Source of the DNA: an uncultured Pseudothermotoga sp.
GTDB taxonomy: Bacteria > Thermotogota > Thermotogae > Thermotogales > DSM-5069
NCBI GenBank assembly: GCA_937995655.1
Contig: CALKJI010000001.1
Span: 95,613-159,612 of the forward strand
Reading direction: 5' to 3'
Length of the DNA: 64,000 bases
Shown piece after piece: positions 45,315 to 54,067 of the stretch. Position numbers and translations under genes: made by a program. The notes under the pieces are model-generated. The model ran no database searches, had not been told where the DNA came from, and saw nothing but the letters and a program-made list of their open reading frames with translations. The first letter of the stretch is position 1; each line of letters starts with the position of its first letter.

Positions 45315-45519
45315 ATTTATCGGCTTCTCTCAAAAGATATTTAAAGCCATTGTACAAACCAGACGCAATACCAAGTAATATAAAGACTACGAATATTACA
45401 CCATTTTTCAATGTCCATTTGTCAATGTAATAGCCAATAAAAGCTCCAACGGCAATATTAGAAAGGACAGTTACACCAAAATTCAAAATAATACTGTATT
45501 TACTCAAGCCTTGGTGCAC
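45259..45519 (-). CDS. atpZ: AtpZ/AtpI-family ATP synthase accessory protein
   Basis: An 86-aa protein with two membrane helices; IAVGAFIGYYIDKWT and LGIASGLYNGFKYLL match the ATPase gene-1 (AtpZ) pattern. The tail is rich in Lys, Asp and His. GTG start overlaps the end of cheX by 16 bases. Thought to help assembly or ion supply of Fo. Confidence 0.82.
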   Translation of the reverse strand: MHQGLSKYSIILNFGVTVLSNIAVGAFIGYYIDKWTLKNGVIFVVFILLGIASGLYNGFKYLLREADKYDKHDKKDVEKHNDTGHS

Positions 45520-45983
45520 TTGACCGTTCCCTTCACCGACAGAATTGTTTCAACATCGCCTTCGCTCATAAACCCAACAGGCAGTTGAAGAACAAGGCCA
45601 TCGACAGACAATCTCAGATCACGTCCGGTGACAACTGTCGGTGGAGTTATGGTGATTTTGCAATTGATCTTCTCAAGATTCATAGCAAGCGCACCAGCGA
45701 TCATATTCCCAAGTTCTCCAATGGCGCTCATAGCAAGATCATCTAAAGAATCATATGGCATGTTCATCATCTTTGAAACAACCTGTACTGCCGTTTTCGG
45801 GTTGAAAGAATATATCAGATTGCCTTCAACTCCACCTGCAAAGCCTATGACCGTTACAAGGTCATACTGTGGCCTGACCTCTTTGAGCACACCAGGTTTA
45901 CCTATCAACGGTTTTGTACCGAGCAAAACTTCTACCGTGTTGACTATCGCTGCAACTAAGGCATTCAAAACTCTTGCATCCAA
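45504..45983 (-). CDS. cheX: CheX-type CheY-P phosphatase
   Basis: A 159-aa protein of the CheC/CheX/FliY fold with the phosphatase signature AIGELGNMIAGALA (Glu about residue 96 and Asn about 99). It dephosphorylates CheY-P. I recall the same gene order (polA, cheX, atp operon) from Thermotoga maritima. ATG start with GGAGGTAT upstream. Confidence 0.9.
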   Translation of the reverse strand: MDARVLNALVAAIVNTVEVLLGTKPLIGKPGVLKEVRPQYDLVTVIGFAGGVEGNLIYSFNPKTAVQVVSKMMNMPYDSLDDLAMSAIGELGNMIAGALAMNLEKINCKITITPPTVVTGRDLRLSVDGLVLQLPVGFMSEGDVETILSVKGTVKCTKA

Positions 45984-45995
45984 GTTTATACCTCC

Positions 45996-48674
45996 TCATT
46001 CCCAGTTTTCAGACACATTTATATCGACTCTCAGTGGTACCGATAATTTTACCACACCTTCCATAGATTGTTTAATCATTATTGATATCTCTTGGACTTC
46101 TTCATTGGGTACTTCTAAAACAAGTTCATCGTGAATTTGGAGTATCATTTTAGAATTCATTTTCCTCTTTTTCATTTTATTGTACAAATCTATCATAGCA
46201 AGCTTCATAATATCTGCTGCTGTACCTTGTATAGGCGTATTGATAGCTATTCGTTCACCTTCCTGTCTGACCGTTGCATCCTTTGATCGTAATTGTGGCA
46301 CCTCTCTTTTTCTTCCAAACATCGTTCTCACATGACCATATGTTTTAGCATATGCAACGGTCTTACCGAAGTATTCCCTGACAGCTGGATACAATGAAAA
46401 ATATTCGTTTATAAAACGTTGAGCCTCTTCATAGGCAAGCCCTGTTCGTTGAGCCAATCCATAGGGCGATACCCCATAAATTACAGAGAAATTGACCATC
46501 TTCCCGACAGCTCTCATCTGGGCCGTAACCTGATCTTTCTCAACTTTAAAGATCCGAGATGCTGTAAATACATGTATATCTTCATCCTTTTGAAACGCCT
46601 CTATCAACTTCTGATCTGCACTCAAATGAGCCAAAACTCTTAGTTCAATCTGTGAATAATCCGCACTTACTATTTTCCAGTCATTTCTTTGTGGGACCAC
46701 AGCTCTTCGTATTTCTTTTCCTTCCTCTTGTCTGTTTGGCAAATTCTGAAGGTTTGGATCGCTGCTACTCAATCTTCCCGTAGCAGTACCAGTTTGGTGA
46801 AATGAAGTATGAATCCTGCTTGTTCTTGGATGAACAAGTTTTGGCAGTACATCCAAGTAAGTAGATTTGAGTTTTTGATATTTTCTGTATTCAAGAATTA
46901 GTGGAACAATAGGATGCTCATCAACTAATTCTTCAAGCACATCGGCTCTAGTTGAGAGATCACCGGTTGGAGTTTTCTTAGACCCCTGGATTTTGAGTTT
47001 TTCAAATAGTATGTAAGCCACCTGTTTTGGTGAATTCACATTGAATCTTTCTTTCGCATATTCAAAGATCTGCTGGGAAAGTTCGTTCATTTTGCTCGCG
47101 TATCTCATTGAAAGATCCCTCAAGTAATCCACATCCATGTATACACCTGTTAGCTCCATATCTACCAAAACAGGTATTAAGGGCATTTCGATCTTCTCAA
47201 AAACATTCTCTAAATCAAATTCGTGCAGTTTCAGGTTAAGAATATCGTACAATCTGCGAGTTACATCGGCATCTTCTGCAGAGTACCTTGTTGCATCTTC
47301 AACAGATACATCGGCAAAACTCAATGAACTGAACAAAGGCGAATTGTCCTTGACAACCTCATCAAAACTGATCATTTTGTAATTCAAAAACCTCATAGCC
47401 AGCTCATCCAAATTAAATCTTTTCTCATCTGGATTGAGTAAATAAGCTGCTATCATTGTATCAAAGGCAGGATCGACTGGATCGATTCCGAACCTTTTCA
47501 AAACGCTATAGTCATATTTGAGGTTCTGCCCTACGATCTTTGTACCAGGCTGTTCTAATACTTGTTTCAAACTATTTATTGCCAGGTTCATGTCAATGTT
47601 GGGACCACCTTTATGTGCCAAGGGAACGTAATAACTACTCCTGTCTGGTAAAGAAATTGAGAAACCAACTATCTTAGCATCCAAAGGTGATAAAGAGTCC
47701 GTTTCAAGATCTATCACAATATACTGGCTTTTTTTCATCTTATTCATTAAATCCGTGAAACCATTTTCGTCTTTTATAGTTATATAATTGCTCTGTACAC
47801 TTTGTTGAGAATAAAGTCCAAGTTCCTTCATTATACTCGAAAATTCCATTTGTTTTAGAAATTCAACCAGTTCATTTTCTTTGTAGCCTATGTACTCCAG
47901 TTCTTTCCACTCTATTCCAAGGTGTAGATCTTTCATGAGAGTCACCAATCGCTTACTTTTGAAAGCATCTTCCTTACCTTCAATCAATAATCTTCCTATT
48001 CGACTATTTTCATCAATATTCTTGTATATGTTCTCAAGATCACCATACTTTTGGACCAACTCTATAGCAGTCTTCATTCCTATACCCTTAACTCCCGGCA
48101 CATTGTCAACGGCATCACCCATTAACGAAAGTACATCGACTATCTGTGAAGGTTTTACTTGAAATTTTTCCCTAACTCTGAGCTGATCGTACAACTCAAG
48201 TTCACTGATACCCTTCGTTGGACGCCATACCTTGATTCTTTCACTGACCAACTGCAACATATCTTTATCGCCCGTGACTATAAAGATCTCTTCAAAAACA
48301 TTTTCACCATTTTTGGCTAAGGTTGCTATAACATCGTCTGCTTCACATCCCTCGTACTCAAGTACCTTCACTCCAATAGCCTCTACACCTTTTTTTATGT
48401 AAGGCAACTGTTGTATCATTGCATCTGGCGCTTGTGGGCGTTGTGCTTTGTAATCTCTAAGCAATTCATGTCTGTAAGTATGAGTCTTCTTATCCATGGC
48501 AAATGCCACACAGTCACCTTGTTTTATATGTTCTTTCAGAAACTTAATTAGCATTCTCATAACCCCGTAGATTGCATTGGTTGGTAAACCAGAGCTGGTA
48601 GAAAGTGACTGATCTACCGCGTAGTAAGCTCTGTAAGCAAGCCCTGTACCATCAAAGAGAAATAGTCTTACCAT
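45996..48674 (-). CDS. polA: DNA polymerase I
   Basis: An 892-aa three-domain polymerase. The 5' nuclease (residues 1-290; FDGTGLAYRAYYA, GDKDMLQLV), a 3'-5' exonuclease that keeps its acidic residues (VIDLETDSLSP, GQNLKYDYSVLKRFG, YSAEDADVTRRLY), and the polymerase domain (SADYSQIELRVLAH, RAVGKMVNFSVIYG, QIHDELVLEVP) are complete. Proofreading is therefore expected, unlike Taq polymerase. Fills gaps in repair and replication. Confidence 0.97.
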   Translation of the reverse strand: MVRLFLFDGTGLAYRAYYAVDQSLSTSSGLPTNAIYGVMRMLIKFLKEHIKQGDCVAFAMDKKTHTYRHELLRDYKAQRPQAPDAMIQQLPYIKKGVEAIGVKVLEYEGCEADDVIATLAKNGENVFEEIFIVTGDKDMLQLVSERIKVWRPTKGISELELYDQLRVREKFQVKPSQIVDVLSLMGDAVDNVPGVKGIGMKTAIELVQKYGDLENIYKNIDENSRIGRLLIEGKEDAFKSKRLVTLMKDLHLGIEWKELEYIGYKENELVEFLKQMEFSSIMKELGLYSQQSVQSNYITIKDENGFTDLMNKMKKSQYIVIDLETDSLSPLDAKIVGFSISLPDRSSYYVPLAHKGGPNIDMNLAINSLKQVLEQPGTKIVGQNLKYDYSVLKRFGIDPVDPAFDTMIAAYLLNPDEKRFNLDELAMRFLNYKMISFDEVVKDNSPLFSSLSFADVSVEDATRYSAEDADVTRRLYDILNLKLHEFDLENVFEKIEMPLIPVLVDMELTGVYMDVDYLRDLSMRYASKMNELSQQIFEYAKERFNVNSPKQVAYILFEKLKIQGSKKTPTGDLSTRADVLEELVDEHPIVPLILEYRKYQKLKSTYLDVLPKLVHPRTSRIHTSFHQTGTATGRLSSSDPNLQNLPNRQEEGKEIRRAVVPQRNDWKIVSADYSQIELRVLAHLSADQKLIEAFQKDEDIHVFTASRIFKVEKDQVTAQMRAVGKMVNFSVIYGVSPYGLAQRTGLAYEEAQRFINEYFSLYPAVREYFGKTVAYAKTYGHVRTMFGRKREVPQLRSKDATVRQEGERIAINTPIQGTAADIMKLAMIDLYNKMKKRKMNSKMILQIHDELVLEVPNEEVQEISIMIKQSMEGVVKLSVPLRVDINVSENWE

Positions 48675-49020
48675 TTTTCTCGTGCTCCCTCAATTCCTCA
48701 AGGGCTTCCACTGCCTTTCTCAAATGAGGTATGACTATCGACCCTCCTACAATGAGAGCAATATTGAAGACTTCAAAGAATTCGTCATCCGTTGTCCCCA
48801 ACTGGAATAATCTTATGATGTGATAAATGATGCAATCATTACACCTCAAAACCATTGAAGCTACGAGCCCTAACATCTCCTTAGTTTTTTCACTCAAGGC
48901 GCCTCCTTCGTAAATCTGTGAATCAAGATTCATGAATCTTTTTGTATGAATGTTACCTTTCTCGTTTATCAACTTGTTCAATCTTGCCCTGTAGTTCACA
49001 AATTCTTCAATCAAATTCAT
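48652..49020 (-). CDS. Carboxymuconolactone decarboxylase (CMD/AhpD) family protein
   Basis: A 122-aa helical protein with the CMD redox-type motif CNDCIIYH (about residue 60) preceded by KTKEMLGLVASMVLR. AhpD-like members use the CxxC pair for peroxide or disulfide chemistry. ATG 49020 overlaps the upstream stop (TGATG). It overlaps polA by 23 bases. Function not known. Confidence 0.82.
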   Translation of the reverse strand: MNLIEEFVNYRARLNKLINEKGNIHTKRFMNLDSQIYEGGALSEKTKEMLGLVASMVLRCNDCIIYHIIRLFQLGTTDDEFFEVFNIALIVGGSIVIPHLRKAVEALEELREHEKNGKTISL

Positions 49021-49643
49021 CACCTCACAAGTTCTAAAGGCTCGTCATGAGTGAAAACTACCCAGTCACACCCTTTTGAAATCTCCCTGACAAAAGTTGC
49101 TGCTTCGTCATTCTTATAACCCTTCATCGCTTCAAAGTATTCAATCTTTGTATAGCATATATCACCTGGCATGAATATTTTACCCATATTCTCTGTCTCA
49201 ACTAACAGAGATATGTGATCAGATGAATGATAGGGCGTATAAAAGACCTCAATACATCCAAAGAGTTTTTCTCCACCCTTTAATGTGTGCACCTTCTTCC
49301 AACTGGAAATCACTAAAGTGTAAAGCTGACCAGCGATCGGTCCAAACGATGAATAATCTCTCAATCTATACTTTTCATGCACATATACCGAAGCATCTTT
49401 GAAAAAGATCGAAGAAAAAATATGGTCCATATGTACATGGGTGAAAACAATATCAGTTATCCTTTCAGGTGCAATATTTTTGATCTTCAAAGTTTTTTCG
49501 AGTGCCTCCCACGTTACAAAGCTTCCAGGATCGATTATTATCCTTCTGCTTTCATCATGTAACAGTACCACTGTAGAATAGGGAGCCACAACATAAGGTG
49601 CAGCACGTAAAGTCCCACCAACAACAAGAATTTCAATATTCAA
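49020..49643 (-). CDS. MBL-fold metallo-hydrolase
   Basis: A 207-aa metallo-beta-lactamase-fold protein with the zinc motif THVHMDH (about residues 68-74), a second His in TPYHSSDHISL and Asp in MPGDICY. The third metal His is in VFTHDEPLE. Hydrolyses an ester-type bond; substrate unknown. ATG start with GAGGTGATTTAG upstream. Co-transcribed with the CMD gene. Confidence 0.85.
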   Translation of the reverse strand: MNIEILVVGGTLRAAPYVVAPYSTVVLLHDESRRIIIDPGSFVTWEALEKTLKIKNIAPERITDIVFTHVHMDHIFSSIFFKDASVYVHEKYRLRDYSSFGPIAGQLYTLVISSWKKVHTLKGGEKLFGCIEVFYTPYHSSDHISLLVETENMGKIFMPGDICYTKIEYFEAMKGYKNDEAATFVREISKGCDWVVFTHDEPLELVR

Positions 49644-49648
49644 CTAAA

Positions 49649-50365
49649 TCACCTCACAAAAAACGAGATGAAACCGATTATCAAACAATAAGAAGAAAAA
49701 GCTTTTAGTTTGTTAGACAAAACAACCTTTTTCAATAAAAACAGTGCGACCAATCCCACAAGAAACGAAATTATACCCAGGTAAAACCATTGAAAGTCCA
49801 TCTGAGGGATTTCTAAGACTCCAGCCCCCGCGATCACAGGGAGTGCCAGAAGAAATGAATAGGCTAAAGAATCTTCTTTTCTAAAACCCAGCAACAAAGA
49901 TCCAGCTATCGTTGCGCCACTTCTTGAGACCCCAGGAAAAATCGCTATTGTTTGAAAAACGCCAATGATCAAAGCATTTAGAAAAGACATCTCTTCAAGG
50001 CTTTTTCTGCCATTCTTGAGTGAAGCAATTATCAATAGAAAACTTGTTATACAAAAAAAGATCGGTAGAAATTTCGTATCATTGAAGGTCATTTCAATCT
50101 TTTCGTTGAAGCTAAATCCAACAACAACGGCTGGAATTGTGGAAGTGATAAGATTCAAAAGTATTCTCAAGTTTCTCAACGCCCTCATCAGTGATTTGAA
50201 GGAAAACAAAAAGACAGCAAATAATGTCCCAAGATGGAGCAAAGCGGCAAAAGAAATATCCATTTTGGTATCCATTAATTTTGAAAACAAAACAAGGTGT
50301 CCCGAACTTGATACTGGCAAAAATTCAGTTAAACCCTGCAAGATAGCAAGAAAAATCTCGCTCAG
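49649..50365 (-). CDS. uppP: Undecaprenyl-diphosphatase (UppP/BacA)
   Basis: A 238-aa membrane enzyme that recycles undecaprenyl diphosphate for cell-wall synthesis. Motifs QGLTEFLPVSSSGHL and the later GVSRSGATIAGSLLLG are complete. No ATG, GTG or TTG gives the normal N-terminus; the CTG at 50365 (or ATT at 50368) does, yielding MSEIFLAILQGLTEF, and GGAGG lies 7 bases before the CTG. The next standard codon, a TTG at 50341, would remove most of the first helix. The CTG overlaps the stop codon of the upstream gene by 3 bases. Confidence 0.88.
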   Translation of the reverse strand: MSEIFLAILQGLTEFLPVSSSGHLVLFSKLMDTKMDISFAALLHLGTLFAVFLFSFKSLMRALRNLRILLNLITSTIPAVVVGFSFNEKIEMTFNDTKFLPIFFCITSFLLIIASLKNGRKSLEEMSFLNALIIGVFQTIAIFPGVSRSGATIAGSLLLGFRKEDSLAYSFLLALPVIAGAGVLEIPQMDFQWFYLGIISFLVGLVALFLLKKVVLSNKLKAFSSYCLIIGFISFFVR

Positions 50366-50964
50366 AATCCTTCCTCCTTTGCTATTTTGTCATACTTGAT
50401 GCCATAGACATTTAAGACCTTCGCAACCTCTTCTGGATCTAAGATATCTACCTTTATTGAAACTCTCCTATAAGTGTTATCTTTAACGGTATTCACAGCA
50501 AGTACGTTCATTTTGTTTTGTGCGAGAACATCGAAAATACTTTTCAGTTGTCCTGGTTTGTCTTCAAGTTTCAGAAGAATCCTTGATCCCGGTTCATCCA
50601 TTGCTGTAATGGCAACAAAGGCTTCGAGAATCTCCGTAAGAGTTATCACACCCTTCACTGTAAGATCATTATCAACAACAGCCAAGCATGCTTCCTGTGA
50701 CTCTCTGAAAGTCAGAGCAGCTTCTTCGATGTAGCTATCTTCAAATACATAAAAATCAGGGAAGATAACATAATCACCCACAGTACTGTCAAATTGCAAG
50801 TTTGCCAAGCTGTTTTTGTAGACCAGTCCCTCAAATTTGTTTTCTTCATCTGTCACCACACAATAATCAACTCTGTACTTTCTCATAACTGACAAGACTT
50901 CTTGAACAGTAGCACTGACCGTCACTTGTGGAAAATCTGTGTTCATCCAATTTCTTGCAAACAT
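50362..50964 (-). CDS. CBS-domain and ACT-domain protein (AcuB-like)
   Basis: A 200-aa protein with two CBS motifs (about residues 5-120; VQEVLSVMRKYRVDYCVVTD and DNDLTVKGVITLTEIL) and a C-terminal ACT domain (about 130-200; ILLKLEDKPGQLKSIFDVLAQ). Such proteins bind adenine nucleotides and amino acids as regulators. It is the first gene of the minus-strand block left of the probable origin. Confidence 0.85.
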   Translation of the reverse strand: MFARNWMNTDFPQVTVSATVQEVLSVMRKYRVDYCVVTDEENKFEGLVYKNSLANLQFDSTVGDYVIFPDFYVFEDSYIEEAALTFRESQEACLAVVDNDLTVKGVITLTEILEAFVAITAMDEPGSRILLKLEDKPGQLKSIFDVLAQNKMNVLAVNTVKDNTYRRVSIKVDILDPEEVAKVLNVYGIKYDKIAKEEGF

Positions 50965-50984
50965 ATTTTCGCCTCCCTTATATA

Positions 50985-51375
50985 CTATATATCTATATAT
51001 ATCTTATCTTAGTAGTAGATATATTATATAGGGGTGGTAGATTCTGTAACATTACAATCGAAAAACCGCATCTGATCAATAAAAAACATCATTAGGGGGG
51101 TGGTAGAAAAAGTGGTAGAAAAGTGGTAGAAAAGTGGTAGATAACTTCTAAAAACCTTTCTAAAAGCTAATCTCAAGGTGGTAGAAAGTTTAAAAGCCCG
51201 ATCCTTACTTAAATAGATAATTTTTAGATCAAAAAACTCTATATTAGGTGACAGCATTTTTTTATTGATTTAATGAGTTTTTAGAGTTTTCTACCACCTT
51301 TTTATTCTTTATTGATGAGGCTTTTGGAAGTTTTCTACCACCCCTACAATATGTTGTATGGAGTTATCTACCACA
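50985..51375. other. Probable chromosomal replication origin (oriC)
   Basis: Nine copies of a 12-mer close to TTTTCTACCACC are present. Six read GGTGGTAGA-type on the plus strand (51033, 51099, 51111, 51122, 51133, 51177), three of them spaced exactly 11 bases; three read CTACCAC-type (51287, 51331, 51364). The Thermotoga maritima DnaA box, as I recall it, is AAACCTACCACC, so the last eight bases agree. A run of almost pure A/T lies at 50985-51031, suited to unwinding, with TAGTAGTAG inside. Genes lead away on both sides: minus strand to the left, plus to the right. dnaA itself is not here. Confidence 0.85.
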
Positions 51376-51385
51376 CAATTTGTTG

Positions 51386-51511
51386 ATGGAACTGAAAGGT
51401 GACAAGCAAGGGAACGAATTCGAAGGCTTGTTCATTCTTAATGAAGAATGGTGCCCAAATCACAATGTAAACCCAATAAGCGATGTACATGGAATATCAC
51501 TTTCGTTCTGA
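51386..51511 (+). CDS. Short ORF between oriC and glnA
   Basis: A 41-codon frame from ATG 51386 (MELKGDKQGNEFEG..., ending HGISLSF) fills the space between the last DnaA-box-like element and a terminator-type hairpin. It lacks a clear ribosome-binding site. It may be a real small peptide, a remnant, or a non-coding leader. No family recognised. Confidence 0.25.
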   Translation: MELKGDKQGNEFEGLFILNEEWCPNHNVNPISDVHGISLSF

Positions 51512-51514
51512 TCT

Positions 51515-51540
51515 GGAATTGAAATATTCCCTTTTTTTTA
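51515..51540 (+). terminator. Terminator-type hairpin before glnA
   Basis: GGAAT and ATTCC pair around TGAAAT, followed by C and eight Ts. The stem is short, but the T tract is strong. It would end any transcript that crosses the origin region from the left before glnA is reached, or act as an attenuator for glnA. Confidence 0.5.
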
Positions 51541-51619
51541 TCTTAACTCTATCATTATTTGTACTTCAACAAGTGCTATATATGATATTGCTATAAATTT
51601 TTTTATTGGGGGGAAATCA

Positions 51620-52939
51620 ATGAATCAAGGCGAGATCTTTGATTTGATAAAAGGTGAGCAGGTACAATTTATAAGGCTCCAGTTTTCAGATATCAATGGA
51701 AATCTGAAGAATGTCGAAATTCCGTCTGCGGAGATTGAAAGAGCTTTAAGTAGAGGTATCATGTTTGATGGTTCCTCCATCGAAGGATTCGTAAGAATTG
51801 AAGAGTCTGACATGTACCTCAAACCAGATCTTTCAACCTTTGCCATTCTTCCATGGTCAACAAATGGTGCAAGGAGTGCCAGGATAATCTGTGACGTATA
51901 CAAGCCAGATGGGACCCCCTTTGAAGGAGACCCTCGCTATCGGTTAAAACTGGTTGTTGAAAGAGCCAAGAAGATGGGCTTTGAGGCTTTCGCCGGTCCT
52001 GAGATTGAATTTTTTGTCCTTCCAAAGGATGAAAAAGGTTTTCCGAAACCAGAGTTACTTGATCATGGTAGCTACTTTGATTTACTTCCACTCGATGAAG
52101 TAGAGTCTCTAAGGAGTGAAGTTGCCGTGGCTCTAAAAACCATGGGGATTGATGTGGAAGCTTCTCATCATGAAGGAGCACCTTCACAGCATGAAGTTGA
52201 TTTTCGTTATGCAGAAATTTTAAGAGCAGCAGATAATACTCAGACTGTGAAACTGGTGCTCAAAACAATAGCCGTAAAGCACAAACTGCATGTCACTTTC
52301 ATGCCAAAGCCATTTTTCGGCATCAATGGCTCAGGTATGCACACACACATAAGCTTGTTCAAAAATGGTGACAATGCCTTCTATGATGAAAACTCATCAG
52401 ATGGCCTTTCAAAGACTCTCAACTACTTTGTAGGAGGTTTACTAGCTCACGCGAGAGAAATAACGGCCATAACAAGTCCAACTGTGAACAGTTACAAAAG
52501 ACTCGTTCCAGGCTATGAAGCTCCTGTCAATATTGCTTGGTCGAAAGCGAATAGATCTGCCCTTATAAGGATTCCTGCAGCACGTGGCAGATCGACTAGA
52601 GTTGAGTATCGTGCCCCAGATCCTTCATGCAATGCTTATCTGGCATTTGCCGTGATGCTCGGTGCAGGACTTGATGGGATAGAAAAAAAGATCGAGCCAC
52701 CTTTACCTATCGAAGAAAATATCTATTCCATGTCTGAAGAAAAGCGTGCACAGTTTAAAATCGACTCCCTGCCCGGTTCTCTCAAAGAAGCTTTAGATGA
52801 GACAAGAAGGTCAGATCTTGTCAGAGAGATTTTGGGTGAGCATATTTTCAAAAAGTTTATAGAACTCAAAAGGAGAGAATACAGAGATTTCAGCATATCG
52901 GTGACAGATTGGGAAATAAGAAGATATCTCAATTCTTAG
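51620..52939 (+). CDS. glnA: Glutamine synthetase type I
   Basis: A 439-aa short (GSI-alpha-like) glutamine synthetase. Motifs FDGSSIEGF, the metal and ATP sites EIEFFV, GINGSGMHTHIS, NSYKRLVPGYEAPVNIAWS and RIPAARGRSTRVEYR are complete. There is no obvious adenylylation-loop tyrosine region of the beta type, in line with its short length. ATG behind GGGGGG. Assimilates ammonia. First gene right of the origin. Confidence 0.97.
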   Translation: MNQGEIFDLIKGEQVQFIRLQFSDINGNLKNVEIPSAEIERALSRGIMFDGSSIEGFVRIEESDMYLKPDLSTFAILPWSTNGARSARIICDVYKPDGTPFEGDPRYRLKLVVERAKKMGFEAFAGPEIEFFVLPKDEKGFPKPELLDHGSYFDLLPLDEVESLRSEVAVALKTMGIDVEASHHEGAPSQHEVDFRYAEILRAADNTQTVKLVLKTIAVKHKLHVTFMPKPFFGINGSGMHTHISLFKNGDNAFYDENSSDGLSKTLNYFVGGLLAHAREITAITSPTVNSYKRLVPGYEAPVNIAWSKANRSALIRIPAARGRSTRVEYRAPDPSCNAYLAFAVMLGAGLDGIEKKIEPPLPIEENIYSMSEEKRAQFKIDSLPGSLKEALDETRRSDLVREILGEHIFKKFIELKRREYRDFSISVTDWEIRRYLNS

Positions 52940-53053
52940 ACTTATTTTCTGCCCATAATATTTTCATTGTTGTTGATCCTACGAAGAAAATCTCTCTGGG
53001 GCTCATCCCCTTTTACCCTTTTTTGCGCTATAATATTAATTAGAGGTGAAAAA

Positions 53054-53917
53054 ATGAAACGACAAAAAATTATAAATCCTAGGCTCAGTGAATTTGAAAA
53101 ACATGTCATCTTCGACAAAGGGACCGAACCGCCTTTTACTGGGGAGTACACAGACTTTTTTGGAAAGGGCATCTATGTTTGTAAAAACTGTGGTATTCCT
53201 TTGTACAGATCGTCGGATAAATTTCATTCAGGCTGTGGATGGCCCAGTTTTGATGACGAGATTCCTTCTGCAATAACAAGACAAATAGATAGAGATGGTG
53301 TAAGAACAGAGATCACTTGCAGTTATTGTGGGGCACATCTTGGACATGTCTTCTACAATGAAGGGTTTACACCCAAAAATGTACGGCACTGTGTCAATTC
53401 AGTTTCACTCCAATTCATTCCAGAAGATGGGAAACCTAAAATCGACAGAATATATTTCGCAGCAGGCTGCTTTTGGGGTGTTGAACACCTATTTAAAGAA
53501 CTTGAAGGTGTCGTCGATACAGACGTAGGATACATGGGAGGTCATAGGAAGAATCCAACCTACGAACAAGTTTGTACAGGTACAACAGGTCATGCCGAAA
53601 CTGTGAGAGTAATCTTTGATCCATCAAAGATAGATGTTGAGCAACTGGTCAAATATTTCTTTGAAATCCACGACTTTACCCAGTTTGGTGGTCAAGGTCC
53701 AGATATAGGTGATCAGTATAGAAGTGTTATTTTTTACACAAACGACGAGCAAAAAATCATTGCAGAGAAGCTCAAAGCTGAGCTCAGTAAAAAATATACC
53801 GTTTCTACATCGATAGAAAAAGCCAAAGAATTCTATATGGCAGAGGAATATCACCAAGATTATTACCAAAAGACTGGCAAGATGCCTTACTGCCATTTCA
53901 GAAGGAATGTGTTTTAG
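53054..53917 (+). CDS. msrBA: Fused methionine sulfoxide reductase MsrB-MsrA
   Basis: A 287-aa fusion that reduces both methionine sulfoxide epimers. Residues 1-130 are MsrB: zinc cysteines in CKNCG and CSYCGAHLGH, catalytic Cys in RHCVNSVSLQFIP. Residues about 133-287 are MsrA: catalytic Cys in FAAGCFWGVEHLF, then GYMGGH and the end AEEYHQDYYQKTG. The B-A order is the less common order. ATG 53054 has AGAGGTG upstream; the open frame extends back to 52967 but that part is not MsrB-like. Confidence 0.95.
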   Translation: MKRQKIINPRLSEFEKHVIFDKGTEPPFTGEYTDFFGKGIYVCKNCGIPLYRSSDKFHSGCGWPSFDDEIPSAITRQIDRDGVRTEITCSYCGAHLGHVFYNEGFTPKNVRHCVNSVSLQFIPEDGKPKIDRIYFAAGCFWGVEHLFKELEGVVDTDVGYMGGHRKNPTYEQVCTGTTGHAETVRVIFDPSKIDVEQLVKYFFEIHDFTQFGGQGPDIGDQYRSVIFYTNDEQKIIAEKLKAELSKKYTVSTSIEKAKEFYMAEEYHQDYYQKTGKMPYCHFRRNVF

Positions 53918-53939
53918 CAACAAAAAAACAGAAACCTAT

Positions 53940-54052
53940 GCCTTCGCAACAAGGCAACGTTAACCTGAAGGACCTCAAAGTACAAACAGGGTCCCATATT
54001 GCCTAGAGGCTTGGACTCAATAAAAACTTATTGTAAGCCGCTTCTAGATGGC
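53940..54052. ncRNA. Candidate structured RNA between msrBA and the convergent exported-protein gene
   Basis: Three consecutive stem-loops can be drawn in this 150-base convergent gap: GCCTT/AAGGC at 53940-53955, GGACC/GGTCC at 53970-53994, and a nested hairpin at 54001-54052 with GCC/GGC, TAGA/TCTA, GGCTT/AAGCC and CAATAA/TTATTG pairs. No known RNA family is recognised and there is no T tract. It could be a small RNA, a 3'-UTR structure or coincidence. Confidence 0.3.
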
Positions 54053-54067
54053 CAGGCTCAAAGAAAA

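Noticed and set aside
51024..51257. 77-codon minus-strand frame in the origin region
   Set aside because: It runs across the DnaA-box repeats, has no ribosome-binding site and no protein-like pattern.
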